Source: Hydractinia symbiolongicarpus (taxonomy: Eukaryota; Cnidaria; Hydrozoa; Anthoathecata; Hydractiniidae). Taken from it: a DNA stretch of 64,000 nt. The notes beneath the pieces are model-generated. The model was not told the DNA's origin, made no database searches, and saw only the letters and a list, made by a program, of their open reading frames with translations. Shown one piece after another: positions 47,925-61,600 of this stretch (positions within the stretch are counted from its first letter, which is position 1; every line of letters starts with the position of its first letter). The stretch spans positions 27,159,001 through 27,223,000 of the forward strand of contig NC_079882.1 in the NCBI RefSeq assembly GCF_029227915.1, written 5' to 3'. The position numbers and the translations under genes are program-made.

Positions 47925-48430
47925 AAATAAACAAGTCGGCGGTGTTGCCATGGGCTAACCCTTTTGGTCCCCAGTCCTCACAATGCATTTTTATCACACC
48001 ATAAAAAGACTTGGATATATAACTGGCTGTCAAAATTTAGACTTGTTCTTTTCTTATTTTCTGATCACTCTCTTTCCAAGACTAATCTCAGTCAACACAT
48101 AAACATAAATCTTAATTTAGAATGTGCATTTAACAATCGTCTTTCATTTCTGTTAATTGTTGAGACCACTGGGTTTTTACTTCTATTTATAAAAACCCCA
48201 CATTTAGTGGCGCTTTAAGCAATTATCGTAGCCATTTGCTTGATGAATATAAGTATTTAGTTTTAACTCTGATTTTCAGAATATTTAATAATGTTTCGGA
48301 ATTTCTATAGATTTCGTTATTAAGGTACACTAAACTACGATCACACTTAGTCAGTTTTAATGACCACGCTTTTAAGACCCTGTGTTCAAATCTCGTTCAT
48401 CGATTCTAAAGCGCGTTGTTAGCCAGATCT
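47925..48430 (+). mobile_element. Penelope-like element reverse transcriptase remnant
   Basis: With several frameshifts and stops, the plus strand gives GGVAMG, then NPFGP, NAFLSHHKKTWIYNW, ININLNLECAFNNRLSFL and KTPHLVAL. This order matches the GVAMGSPLGP...(A)N.F..H.E..W...N..L.FLD...KPTFSG region of Penelope-like reverse transcriptases. It continues as a weakly similar block to about 48420. No GIY-YIG endonuclease is visible. It is heavily decayed and cannot be active. Confidence 0.65.
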
Positions 48431-49471
48431 AAAAAATAAACATTTTTTTTTTGACTTTTTCAAAGTCCAGGCCGAGTTATGACTTTTCTCAAAATTTTAG
48501 TGTCTAAAACGTACTAGAACTGGAAATAATGGTATTAAATATATTCAATTTATTGTTGTTGTTTCCCAGTCGTCGTATTTAACGACCTTATTCGTAAAAT
48601 GATCTTGTAAAACCGACCTTATTTGTAAAATGATCTTGTAAAACCGTAGGTAAATAAACGGCCTTAACTTAAAATGAGCACTGAGATGGAGATGATGGGT
48701 GAAATGTCATCTATTACGGTAAAACTAGTAAAACATCTATTACTTGTCAACATATCATAACTGTACTAACGTACCAAGTTCCGCCACCGCAGATACTAAT
48801 TTTGATTTAAACAAAAGGCGAGCTTGTTTAGTCGTGGGGACTAGCCTATCCTCAATAAAAATATTGCATCAATGCCTGTGTATCTATTTTCGGATATCAT
48901 TTCATAATGTTGTCCCTACGGACAAAGTCATACGATTTATGTCCATGTTTTTGTTTAAACTCTTTGTACTTGAACGGTTGACATGTCGTTAGAAATATAA
49001 AGAGATATTTTATTAAAAAAATAATTGTTTTTTTCCTTCGCTCATTGCACTACAAGTTAGATAATGGAAGTCCAAGTTATAAAATTTGTTTGAAACTCGA
49101 TCCCATTACTTAGGTTCGGGTTTTGTTTTTCTCTTTTAAACATTTTAGACGTTATTCAACCTCATACCCAGGTCTTTTTTTCTCCTTCTGACAATCAACG
49201 TGGTTGCACATCCATACAAGACAAAGTTTAGACAAGAATATAGATTTTATTTTGGTTAAATCGATGGACGAGGGAACGATGGCGAAAACGTTTAAATATA
49301 CGCGCCTAGTTTGAAAAATGGTTTCTTTTTTAAACAAAGTTATAAAGTGCGGTTGGGTATGTACAAACGTTGTTATTGTGAAGTGTTTATTTTTTCAATC
49401 CATAGAAAGTTCAAATTTCAAATTGTTTAAATTCAATAAAACTGTAGTTTCTTGTCGATGTGATGTGAAAG
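48431..49471. other. intergenic region upstream of trehalase
   Basis: AT-rich, no gene recognised. Near 48560-48660 a short direct repeat is present (CTTATTCGTAAAATGATCTT and CTTATTTGTAAAATGATCTT, with GTAAAACCG after each). It is expected to contain the trehalase promoter. Confidence 0.45.
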
Positions 49472-51315
49472 ATGGAAGACACAATAAAATATTTCACGTT
49501 TTCTTTGATTTTCTGCTTCGCAACTGCGGGTAGCAACGATTCGTATATTTTACCATGTAACAGTACTATATTCTGTACTGGACAAATACTCCGTAAAGTA
49601 CAAACGGCGCATATCTTTAACGATTCAAAAACATTTGTTGATATGCCAGCAAAGATGGAAATCACAAACGAAATAAAAGAAATTTTAAACCAAACAACAC
49701 CAAAAAAGCTCATGGAAATGGTGCAAAAATATTTTTATTTACCAGGAAAGGAACTTGTCGCTGTCAATATTACAAAATCACCGAAGAAGCCGAAACTTTT
49801 TGATAAAATAAAAAGCCCGCGCTACAAACGCTGGGCTAGCCATTTATGTTCTGTGTGGTCGCGATTAGTTCGTAAAATGAAACCAGAAGTTAAAGAAAAC
49901 AAGAAGAGGCATTCATTGATTTACTTACAGAAGCCTTTCGTTGTGCCTGGTGGTAGATTTCGTGAAACGTATTATTGGGACACATACTGGTCGATCGAAG
50001 GCTTGTTACAATGCGAGATGTACAACATAACGAAAAATATTCTTGAAAATTTTGTTCAAATGGTTGACGAAATCGGGTTTGTACCAAACGGTGGAAGGAA
50101 GTATTACAAAAACAGAAGTCAACCGCCGTTTCTTACTTTAATGTTTGATTTGTATTGGTCGCATACGAAAGACAGCAACTTTTTACAGAGACATATGAAA
50201 ACTCTCGTAAAAGAATACAAATTTTGGATGACGTATCGTGTCGTCGACTTAAATACTCAGCAATACCCACGTGTCAAAGGACCACTCAAGTTTAATATTT
50301 ACAACACCATGATGGGATATCCTAGACCAGAATCATACAGAGAAGATGTTGAAATCATGATGAAAGCTGGCTATAAGAACAACAAAACTGCACAGAGGGA
50401 GATCTATTCTCACATAGCATCTGCTGCGGAGAGCGGATGGGATTTTTCATCCAGGTAGACTCATAAGGTTTATCAATGTAAATAACAATTTAGGCGATAC
50501 TTTCATATTTCATGTTCTTTTATAGATGGTTCAAAGATGGAATGAATATGACCAGCATCCAGACAAGAAATATCATTCCAGTGGATCTAAATTCGATTTT
50601 ATGTTGTGTTGAATATACACTTGGAAAGTTGTTTAATGATGTTCTTAGCGACGCTAAAACGTCGGCTTATTACACTGAAATTGCTAAACAACGACAACAA
50701 TTAATCGACGAGTTTTTATGGAACGAAGAATATGGCTCGTGGTTGGACTACAATGTACAAACAAAGAAACACGTAAAAGAGTTTTACGCTTCAAGCTTTT
50801 TTCCATTATGGATCCTTGCGCACAATTCCTCAAGTTTGAATAAAACCAAGACTAACAAAGCCTTTGAAAAATTCAAAAGTCTTAAAGTTTTCACCTATGT
50901 AGCTGGTTTACCAACATCTTTGATAAATTCTGGTCAACAGTGGGATTTTCCCAATGCTTGGCCACCATTACAACACATTGCTGTACACGGCCTCTCTAAA
51001 GTTAGTCCCGACGAAGAAAACGACAAGGCTAAAGTAACCGCAGCATCGTTGGCAAAAAAATTTCTGGAAACTGCATATCTGTCATGGCTGTCAACAGGTC
51101 ATATGTACGAAAAATATGATGTGAATGAACGTTCGAAAGCTGGCAATGGAGGAGAATACAAAGTACAAGAAGGCTTTGGCTGGACCAATGGCGTCGTGTT
51201 AAATTTTCTTAATAAATATGGAGGAGTGCTCGACGCTCCATCGTCAGGAACAACCAAGTTTAGTTCAGAGATTGTAGTAATAACATTTGGAATGGTACTC
51301 TACTTTTTATCTTAA
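49472..51315 (+). CDS. TREH: trehalase (GH37), secreted or GPI-anchored
   Basis: Two exons, 49472-50454 and 50526-51315, joined GT-AG in phase: 590 residues. Trehalase hydrolyses trehalose to two glucoses. Residues 1-20 form a signal peptide (hydrophobic IKYFTFSLIFCFATAG). GH37 signature 1, PGGRFRETYYWDTY, is at about 159-172, and signature 2, QWDFPNAWPP, at about 466-475. The catalytic acid Asp lies in SGWDFSSRW (about 324), and the catalytic base Glu in QEGFGWTNGV (about 543). The C-terminus ends in a Ser/Gly-rich stretch followed by a hydrophobic tail (VVITFGMVLYFLS), a good GPI-anchor signal as in animal intestinal and renal trehalases. Several NxT/S sites suggest glycosylation. A Lys-rich insert at about 103-148 looks specific to this protein. 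It converges with EXOSC8; the stop codons are 125 bp apart. Confidence 0.95.
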
Positions 51316-51439
51316 ATAATTACACAATGTAAGTCAACGTTATTCTTTTTTCATCCATGAGAAGGAGAGCTTCACGGAGTTCGAGCGTCAACATAGGCGC
51401 ATACATATCTAGTGTATCTCTAACAATCGTATATACGTT

Positions 51440-54400
51440 TCATCTATCTATATTCTCGTCTACTTCTGAGAGCAGCTTGTTTATATCTTCAGAACGATTA
51501 AAAGCCGTCTGCATACACGACTTTAGTAAACTTTCAGGAACTGGGCATCCACCTAAAGTATTGTAGATTATTAAGTAGCTGGCAACATGGGCGATTTTCA
51601 GACTACATGCTATATTTATTCTCCCTACCTGGTTTATATACTGAACAAAGTTGCTTATCAGACCCCACAACAATGGTGATCATCGATGATGACAATTCTT
51701 CTTCTTCGTAGGTGGGATCAGCTAGAAGAGTCGTTCTGAAATAAAAGAAATACTTTGCGCAATCTACTCTCCATTTATGGGTTTGCAATTCTTTGAAGTT
51801 GCTGTAACGGTTAAAATTAGGGAAAAACCGCTACTAGTGAAAACTGACCAGTTTAGGGTTTACAAGAAGTGAAAAAAATAAGCGTCAATCTAAATTCGTT
51901 GTCGCCACCATGTCAGCATGGACTGTGCCAAATTTTGTTGAGAACTCAGCAGTTTATTTTTGTTGGTCTATTTCAGACGCCAATGGAACCAAGTCTTAAA
52001 TATAAAAGTTAAGTAAGCACTAACTCATCTAAAACTGCAATTGTCGTTGAGACGGGTTTATTTCGAAGATGTAAGTCATGTTTCTCATCGTCCAGTACTT
52101 CTGTTAAACCGCTCTCCTCGTTGATTCTAACTAGTGGTAACTTCGCTGCAGTAAAAAAAAAACACAAAAACATTGCTTTATACGATAACAACAACAAAAC
52201 TGATGCTGATTACAATGACAATGACGGCGAAGACAAAAAAGACGGTGCCGACAAGAAAAAGAACCTACTATTTCGCAGGGCAGCGTAAAGTGACGTCATC
52301 AAGGCATCTATCAGATTTCCATCATGGCTGACACAAACCATGTCAGCGTATAATACCCAACACAACTGAAAGAAACAAATAATAGAAAAAGTAAAATACA
52401 GCTAAATCGTGTTATATGTTTTTTCATAAGCATAACGTTTAGAGAAGCACATTTATCCACAGATTTACTAAAATATATTGGTATGCTCCAGTCTCAATTT
52501 TATTGACATCTCTAATTTCTGGAGTATTTAAGAGTTATATCTTGAAAGATTTGTTGTATGAAAATGAGCAATTTTCCGTCCTAGAAGAGAAGTGTTTTCA
52601 ACTGATATATGAGGAGAAAATTATTGTAAAACATCATTTTTCAAAATAAGCATACGGTAAGTTTCGAGTTTAAAAATGAAAGTTAGTTCTCTACTTTTCA
52701 TGTTCATAAAAAACATACAATTGATGAAACAAGCTAAAGAATAGCTACCTTTTTATTAACAATGCATAAATCTTCAAGAGATATCAATTCAGAGCTAGAA
52801 AAGAAAAAAAACTCTCTCGATCTAATTTCTGTATAAAAAATCACACCCTGTTATGGTTCATTTAAGAAAATAACTTACTTCAAGACTGTATCCAACACAA
52901 ATTGACTTAAAACTTGCGCTTTTTCACTGGGAGGTCCTGGCCGAAATTCTGGTGAACATAGAGCTGGCAGTTCAACATTCGGAACTAACAGCAAAATAGT
53001 TTAAAATTGAATTAACAAATCCCTGAAAGGTATTCGAAAACGCAATATACAATTTATAAGAACATGCGGCTCCAAAAAATTCAAAAACCTATCACAAGTA
53101 AGAAAAATTAAAACGATTTTAAAAGTTAAAATGTATTTTTAAAAAAGTATATAAAAAGTATAAAAAAGTTTTTTTTTAATTACTTTTTAACTTTTAAAAC
53201 CTTTTTTTCTTAATTAAAAAAGTATGGCTGTTATTTTTACCAGTATCACAGACTTTAAACTTCTTCTCACACAATAAACTTTTAATTGCGTTTTCGGCTG
53301 TAGTTCTGCGAAACGCTTTAGTAAATGGTAACTTTTAATACATATCAAGCATTGGGAGTCGAACATGGGGTGTAAAAAAACTTAAAATAAGATACGCATA
53401 TAAAAAATGAGCATACATACCGAAAAAACCTTGTCCACATTGCTCTAGTGTTGGTTCGGCCAATTCCTAGAAAAGAGCAATCACTCGGCTTAATGATATA
53501 AGCTGTTACTGATTTCGAGAGGAAGGAGAGCGAAGCATTTATGGTGGCATTAGTCAGGTAAAACATTGCAATTCAACATTGTTTTGATCATTTTCTTGTA
53601 TTCAAATATGAGGAAAATCAAATAGCCAAATCATTAAACACCTCTCTCATATCAATAAATTAATAAATATGGGACTGAAATCTAGGCGTAGGTGTTGGAA
53701 CAAAAACCTAAAAAATAGCAATCGCAGAGAGGGGACGATTAGATTTTTCGGTACTTAAAAGTACTTGCATATGGAAAAAGGATTTAAAAAATCCTGCATA
53801 TATCACGCACCGCTTTTATACCACAGACAACCGTTGTATCACCAAGACGAACCAATGCCGAGCCAACAGCTGTATTGATAGCACCTAAAAATGGCGCATG
53901 TGTTAATAAAAACCTAAATAAACAAATCATCATCGACTTTGGAAAAATGGTTCTAAGTTACCTTCTCTAACACCAGGAGCTAACACACAGACGCTTACTT
54001 ACCATTCTCTATTTTTTAGGTCTTACTCAGGACAAGCTCAAATACTGTACTTGTATGACATGTTGGTTGTCCGCTTAAAAACCGTCTTTATTTTTAGTGG
54101 AAAATAAAATATGGAAAAAAGCAAATGATAAATAAGCCGAAAAAATCCTAAAACGACAAAACTGTCAAGTTGAGCATATTACCACACAAGCATACCTATG
54201 TTGAGAAGTGTTTTTCGGAACTCCAGTAGTTGACGTCCATCGGGTCGAATATTTTCTTTCTAAAAAATAATTTCAAAATTTTAGATTTTATGAGATTTCA
54301 TGAAGTTTTAGGCTAAAGGGTCAATTTTAGGAAGAAATGAACAGTTACCGATAATCTATTTTCAAAACGTGACAATGAGAAAGATTTTGAGAAACTATAG

Positions 54401-54645
54401 GCGGTCCAAATTGTTGTATATAGATAAAAAACTCAAAACGATACCAAATTATCCAAAATTAAAAACAAGCAGGAAATCATAGTTTCGCTTTTAGTTATAA
54501 TGTGTTCTCACCAAAAATTGTTTGTAAAATTGCAACGGTTGCGCTGTCCTGAAATAAAAATGACGGCAAACGAATAATAACACAGTATAAAACAAAAACA
54601 ACAAAATCATCAACAGAATATTTTATACTTGAAATCATCTGCCAT
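51440..54645 (-). CDS. EXOSC8: exosome complex subunit RRP43
   Basis: Eleven exons: 54629-54645, 54512-54548, 54196-54259, 53811-53884, 53421-53466, 52879-52984, 52749-52794, 52269-52365, 52025-52145, 51629-51735 and 51440-51552; the sum is 828 bp, 275 residues, nearly the human length of 276. The first exon is only 17 bp (MADDF plus two bases). RNase PH-like fold: [53 protein letters not shown] and KLVWVLY-like [14 protein letters not shown]43 is one of six RNase PH subunits forming the catalytically inert ring of the RNA exosome, which threads RNA to the DIS3 and EXOSC10 nucleases in nucleus and cytoplasm. The end [20 protein letters not shown] aligns with the human C-terminus. EXOSC7 and EXOSC9 are relatives, but the alignment is clearly RRP43-like throughout. 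Confidence 0.93.
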
Positions 54646-55692
54646 GTTCTGCTGGAAATTATTGTAATAAATTCTAAAAAAATATCATGTTAAAGTTATC
54701 AAAAAAAAGATACGAGGCCTTTTTGTTTTTGTTCATAAAAATTTGAATTTGTGACTATGTTGATTAGGGCTGGACAAGAATCAATTTGCTCCAGACTGTT
54801 GTCCCGTAAAAATATTTCTGTCCAGCTGGCTACAAATTCATTCAATACGAAAATTATGTATATCTATATCAAAATCAAATAGCCGAAGTTTACCAAAATG
54901 TGTGTTGTATTTAGGTGTAGAAAAAGTTATCAAACTCATTGATTCTAATAAAAAAGGGTTTTGATTTCAAAAACTGTGTAAAAGAATAGAAGTGTTGACA
55001 AATCTCGTGTCGCAGGATGTTCTAACATTTCCCTGTTAAAAAATGTTCGAACTACCTCACTAAATTTCGTAGTTTTCCAAAATTAATTTTACCAAAATTT
55101 AAAATTGTGATTAAAACTAACTCCCCCCCAAAAAAATACCAAAAAGTCAACAATTTATAACTTATTTTAGCCGGATTAAAAAAAGGAAAGTTAATTTTAT
55201 TATGCTATACGAGAATTTTTTGATAATTTGATTTATTTTTACACACTAACACACCAACTGTTAAAATATATTTGGCAAAATTCCTGCGTCATCCACGAAA
55301 ATAAGTGCCCGCAAAATGTAGTTTTATTTAACCCGCGAAATTAAAAGCCCATAAAAATCAGTTCCATTAAGGCAGCCGAGATGTGTTTACATGAGTCCGA
55401 CAAGTACGCACACACTTAAACAAATCTTATTCAATATTTCTCATTCTATAAAATCAATTGTTACAAACTATAAAGTGAGTATGAGCATGGTAAAACAAAT
55501 ATTCTTTCTATTCTTATATACAAATAAAAATAAGTACATAAACACAATATAAAATAAATAAATAAAAAGTATTTTTTTCATTAAATTAACAATGAAACAT
55601 TAACATTAAGAATGAAAAAATTTAGCATATATTTTTATTTGGAGGACCAAAAAAAAAATTTCATTTTTCTTTCGTGCTGAAAAAAATAACAA
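54646..55692. other. spacer between SUPT20H and EXOSC8
   Basis: About 1 kb containing the SUPT20H poly(A) site and the EXOSC8 promoter. It includes a GCGAAAT-rich fragment at about 55290-55380 resembling the interior of the 600-bp MITE. No gene is visible. Confidence 0.55.
55634..55639 (-). terminator. SUPT20H: SUPT20H polyadenylation signal AATAAA
   Basis: Minus-strand AATAAA about 55 bp downstream of the SUPT20H stop codon, the nearest canonical signal in the right orientation. Confidence 0.55.
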
Positions 55693-58600
55693 TCACGAGG
55701 GAGACTGTTTGGTTGGTGCGGGTGGTCTTTTCTTTCCGCCGCCAATAATAGTTGGCTGAGTGCTGCTTCTCCGCCTTTGGGTCACTGGTCTTGGTTGTTG
55801 CGCGTGTGGTGTGAACTGGACGATAGGTTGGTATTGTTGTTGACCGCCTTGCTGCACAGGAATTAAATTTACCTGTGAAGTCAAAGCTGATAACGCGGTT
55901 GAGGACTGGACCCTACCAGAAGCTGACGAGGCACCTAAAAATACATTTTCTTTGCAAAACATGTAAGTGGCACATACTTCATAAAGGTGAAGAGAAAAAC
56001 ATACCTCCTTTTTGTTGGATTTGAGGAACAATTTGAAGCTGTTGACCGGATGAACTTGTTGTGGTTATAATTTGTACCTGGCCTTGATGTCCACCTTGGT
56101 TTTGCAGCATGATAGCTTGTCCGCCACCATTTGGTTGTCCCTGAATAAACACTGCTTGGCCTTGTAAGGCTTGACCTTGGAGCAACGCATTTTGATTATG
56201 TTGTGACTGACCTATGAACAACAAGTAACATCCGAGTTTTACTTTCACATGTAATATATGTATTTGGTTGAAGGTGTTTTATCTGACTTACCTGGTTGAC
56301 CCTGAATCATGACAGTTTGTCCCTGTGCTTGCCCACCCACTAATGACTGTCCAGGTTGTCCTTGTACAAAAATAGATCCGCCTTGTATTATAGCTGTTTG
56401 TCCACTTTGCAGTCCTGGAATTAACGGTGTTTGGCTGGGAATGAATGTTGCTTGACCTTGAATCATGGCAGGGGAGCCTTGTACCATCACTTGCTTACCA
56501 TGCACCATGACCGAAGGCATTCCTGCTCCTGCAAGACCCTTTTGCTGCCCACCAACTCGTGTCATTTGAGATATCGGAACAAGATTACCTGGGACCTAGG
56601 AAATAATTACAATAATTATTAAAAAACAAAGTTCGCGTAGAAAGATTAATTCGTAGCAACAATATTCGTCAAAATAACAGTATCAAAGCAATAATAACAA
56701 CAAAAGCGAATTGGACGTTTAACACAATCAAAAGACAAGAACATCAACAAACTTACAGCAAATGAAGCCTGAAGTCTTTGACCAAGTTGAGTGGATGCGA
56801 CATTCTAAATAAAATTTCAGTAATTTCTTACACTCTGCAGAATGGAACAGTTAGAAGAATCCAACATATGTCAGCAAGTAATACCTGTAACATAATTTGA
56901 CCAGTTGCTCCTGCAGGTCGAATCGCTTGTGGAGTTGCTTTTGCAATAAACTGAGCATTCATATTCCCAGAAACAATACTGACATTGTTACCCTGAACAG
57001 CAATGGGAACAGCAGTAAGTTGACCGTGTGAAGAAACACTCATTGAAGTGCCAGACACAGCAGGCTAAATAAACAACAGTAAAAAACAGATCCTTTCTAC
57101 CCTAAAACATCTCTAAGCGACACGTTTTTTATAAATATGAAAATGATTGTCTTCACTTGTTAATTTATTTCGAGACTTACTTTACTTGGAGACTGAAGAC
57201 TTTTTGATGACTGTTGCAAGTTTCCAGACGCATTCACAAAATACGGGTTTCCTGCAAATACATTTAGGAGAAATTTTCACATAATATCCATTGAAAATTT
57301 GAAGACACCTACATAGTACCAAAAACATAGTAGTTTAAATTTACCTGAGACTGAAAACGTGGCATTTCCAGAGACTAAAGATTGCGCTAAAGAGCTTGGT
57401 ATTGACATGACAACATTAGAACCAATATTAAAAGGTTGACCCTGTACCGAGCTCGCTAAAATATACGTGTTTCCACCTTGTGATAGAACAGAGTTTTGGT
57501 TGGCTCCTAGCGAACGAGTGAGGTTTACAGTTAAAGTCGATTCTGATGTCGTAGGTATGCTCGAAGACGCTACTGTTGATTTTGTGTTATTGGGATGTTG
57601 TGAAGACGCCGTGGTAGCACTTGTTGACTGTTGCGACTGAGATGATGAACTTTGTGATTTCTGTTGATGACTTTGATTAGCAACAAAAGTTGAAATTTTG
57701 ACGGATTTCCTTCCTTCCTCCGTATACAGTTCTTGGAATTGTTGCAAATACCGCTGAGCAGTAAGTCGATTACCAAGTGAAAACCTGCATTAGAAATCAT
57801 AACTAAAATATAGAACAAACACTAATATAAAAACAGTATTGTTTCTAACTATAGAGAGAAAAACCTGCAAGCTCTGCCGTCTTTATGTGTATTTTCTTTT
57901 TGTGCCCCATGGTCTTCTTCCAAATAAAGATCACCCAGGTATTCCCCCGTTGAGCCACGTCTTTGAATAGTGACACGACAAAAATACGATCGATTATTAG
58001 TCTTTTCTCCCTCCAATATAATTTCCTGAATCTTCTCTGGTGTGTAGTCTGTTGTATATTTGGGCTGTTCGTGAAGTTTGGAGTAGGATGTAACCTGAAA
58101 AAAAACAACCACAATCCAATTACCTAATAATAATAATTTTCGCAGATGCTGATTTTCGCGGGGGTTTTGTGATAAATAGCAGCGAATAATCAAAGAACAT
58201 TTCGCGGAAAATAATACCGAAACATCACGAAAATATTAAGAATTTGTCAAATTTGTAAAAGCTATTATTTCCGTCAATAATTTGTTGTTAATTAATTTTT
58301 CTTTTTATTGAAATAAACTAATTTTTAAATATTCACAAAAATATTTGATTATTTTTTTACATTCTTCACGAAAATTATTTCCTGCAATTTTTTATTTTTT
58401 TAATCTGCAAACATCAGTAGCATTAAGGTAGAACCCAGTTCACTTGAAGTAGCTAGAGAATATTATACTTACATCTATTTTTGTAGGTACAGATAAAGTT
58501 GGTGAGCGTTGTTTCCACATATCAGTATGTTGAGTTGCACGATTCAATTTAGGTAAAGAACTGATAGATCGCTTATCGCGATTGCGTTGAATGAAATCAA

Positions 58601-61600
58601 GTAACCTCAAACATGGTGGCGAGGGAGTGTTCGAACATAAAACTGCTCTATTTAGATAAGGTTGTGAGAATCTCTTCATTGATCTAAAAAGAAAAATCAA
58701 AATTACGCCATACAGAAAAGGTTGTTTTTGCCAAGTATTGGATGCATTGTTAAGATTAAACCTTCTTAACGAGTTTGTTTACATCGAAGAAGACATTTCA
58801 AAATACATTTTGTAAAAAAATATATATTACATTACAACCCCTCCATAATAATTTTTCTTCTTCATTTTTGGGCAATATACTTATTCTCTGACTATAGGAG
58901 GTATAAACAACAAAAAATAGTAATTAAAGATACTTCAATTTGTAAATTTAGTGTTTTTATTATAATGTTTACGATATCCCTGCAACAAAAGTACAAACAA
59001 AAAACTTCTGATGCAATCATACAACTTCGTAACGACACCTTTATTATACGTAAACTATATTTCCATACAATCTTAGACAAAATTAATGTTCGGCATTTCA
59101 TATTTGGACAGCCTATGCCGTCCAAATATAATTCATAAAACAAAACAATAAAATTCCCCATATTCATTAATGCTGAAATGGAGCTCTTACATTTATGGAA
59201 TCCATATACATATATATATACACTCCAGCATTCCAGCAAAAATTATGTTATATTATTTTTTATTTTTCTCTTTTCACATCTAACTTTTTGCAAGTTTAAG
59301 TAATGCATAAGTTAGCTAAGTATTGTAAAAACCTTACCTTTTTAAACCTTTGTGATTCCATTTATTAGCATGATATTGAATCTTATTTGCAGTATATAAA
59401 ACAGATGGAGACGGATCAAGACAAAGCCTAGGTTGCATTGCCAACACAAGTTGTGATTCCAACATGGCCTTATCGTCTTCATTCCACTTACTTGTGTCTG
59501 CCATCATGGCATTTACATCTCGTACTATAGTCTAAACCATTTAAAGAAAGCATTTATTTTTCGTACTGCAATTTAAATTGAATCTTTTTTAAAAAGAAAG
59601 AAAGAAGTTTTTAAATAACAGCATGAAAACCATGATACCTGTGAAGTAGGTTTTAATAACACATATGTGACATCATAATTTTTCTGTGTACTTCTTCTGT
59701 AATCACGAAGCTGAACTATGACACAGCCGTCATGATAGATATCAACCTTCATGACATAAAAGAAGATAAACGTTTGTACAGAGTACTGTAGTAAAATTTC
59801 TAATAAAATAAGAAACAACTCACCTGAGCACTTTCTAACACATCAACTAATAACGGAGGCAACTAAAAAAATTTGTTAATATAATGAAAGGGAAACTCGG
59901 AACAATAAAAAAGAATCGCTACTAAAAAATTATAGTCAGTCATAAGCAGGATGAAGTTAGATGTTTAAAGGCTTAATAAGGTGTGAAAAGCCATTGTTGA
60001 GAAATGCTACCTTAAAAAATTGTTATCACGCTAGGTATCAAATTTCAAGAGAAGATACTCAATAACCACCCTTTTGATGAAAAAGAAATGGCTATTCACC
60101 TAAGTAAACCCCACCTCGTTTTGAATTAAATAACTTCCTTTTTATTAGAAATACAACACCTTCTCATCTATCCCTCTACAAAAGAGGGTGGACAGCTTGA
60201 AATCCATGTCTGACCCATCAACATGTTTTTATAAATATATACAAATTCAAACACAAAACAGCTAACTTTTCCTCAAGTTACAACTCAGCTTTAAGCATAT
60301 ACCTGTTGCATATCTAAATACTCCAAAAATTCGTTTTCCTAAAAATAATAATATTTACAAGTCTTTGTGTAAAGCTGCCATTAAATTAACTTCAAAACAA
60401 AAAAAAAGCTTACTTCATAGGGCAATTTGACAGTTTCAACTTCAGTGTTGTCCTTCTTCTTCAACATTAATGAGTAACCATCATTACCAGCATATAAGTT
60501 AACAATCAACACACTAAGATTGTCCTCTTTTACAATCTTTGCAAGTAAATATGACTCCTTAGTGGATTCCTGAAATAAGTGTTTAGAAAATTAAATGGAT
60601 GAAAAGTATGTTTTAATATTTATAAAAACTACAAGCATGGACAAAATAAAATGAAACAGGCTAATTTGGGTTAATTGGTAACATGGGGCATCCCAATTGG
60701 GGTAGCATTTGGGTGGTGGTAGCTGATTCTGATATTCAAAGCGTATATTTTATAAATAGACATCATAGATTCAATTTTATTGCAATACAACGGCTCTTAG
60801 CTCACTTAACATACCAAATTTAACACCCAGTTGTTAAAAATAAGTTTCATCTTTACCTTCGGTTTACAACGCATAGCTCCATCATATTTAAAATTTTGCA
60901 TAATAATTTGCAGAACTTTTGCCTTTGCAAAACCAAGCCACTGTGTAAAGTTAATCGCTTTTACAAAAAGATGGGCAATGTTGCACGGTGCGGTTCTGCT
61001 AGGATTGTTGCTAACCTCATCCCCAGGACTTGTTAGTCTTTTTATATTTGGACAACTTAGGCTGTCCAAATATAAAAAGTCTAACTTTACTTTTGCCCAA
61101 TAAACATATATCAATATACATATAACAGTGATAATTATTATAACATTAAAAAAGAAGCAAATTAGGAAGTAAAAATAAGCAACAAATTAATTTGGATAAA
61201 TTTTTTAATACATAATTTGGTTCATATAAAATATACCCCTCGTTGCTTCTCTAATCTGCTCTGTTCATTGTAACAATCCAGCAATCTTTCCAGCAATGAT
61301 TTCCTACATAATCACAACAAAATAAGGAAACTTCAACATATTGAATTGCATGTACAATCACCTTTCACTTCATAACAATGAGCACATTCCTTTGCTATTA
61401 TCCATACTTAGCCATATAGTGCATTATCTCAGAAAATAGTCATGAGTGCATAAAAAAAACATACAGAAATTTCCTGTCATGCTTATTTTGGGAATCACTA
61501 TTTTGCACATCCTTTGCACAAAGTCGTGATTTGGTAGAACATTTCATTTACTTCACAGGTTGAAACAAAGTTAGTAAAAATATATTACATTTCACATCAA

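Noticed and set aside
49318-49533. 71-codon plus-strand frame overlapping the trehalase start
   Set aside because: Different frame from trehalase, no signal or domain; the downstream ATG at 49472 gives a signal peptide.
60806-61114. 102-codon minus and 90-codon plus frames as genes
   Set aside because: They overlap on opposite strands inside a SUPT20H intron and abut a hairpin; more likely a repeat. Kept as a finding, not as a CDS.
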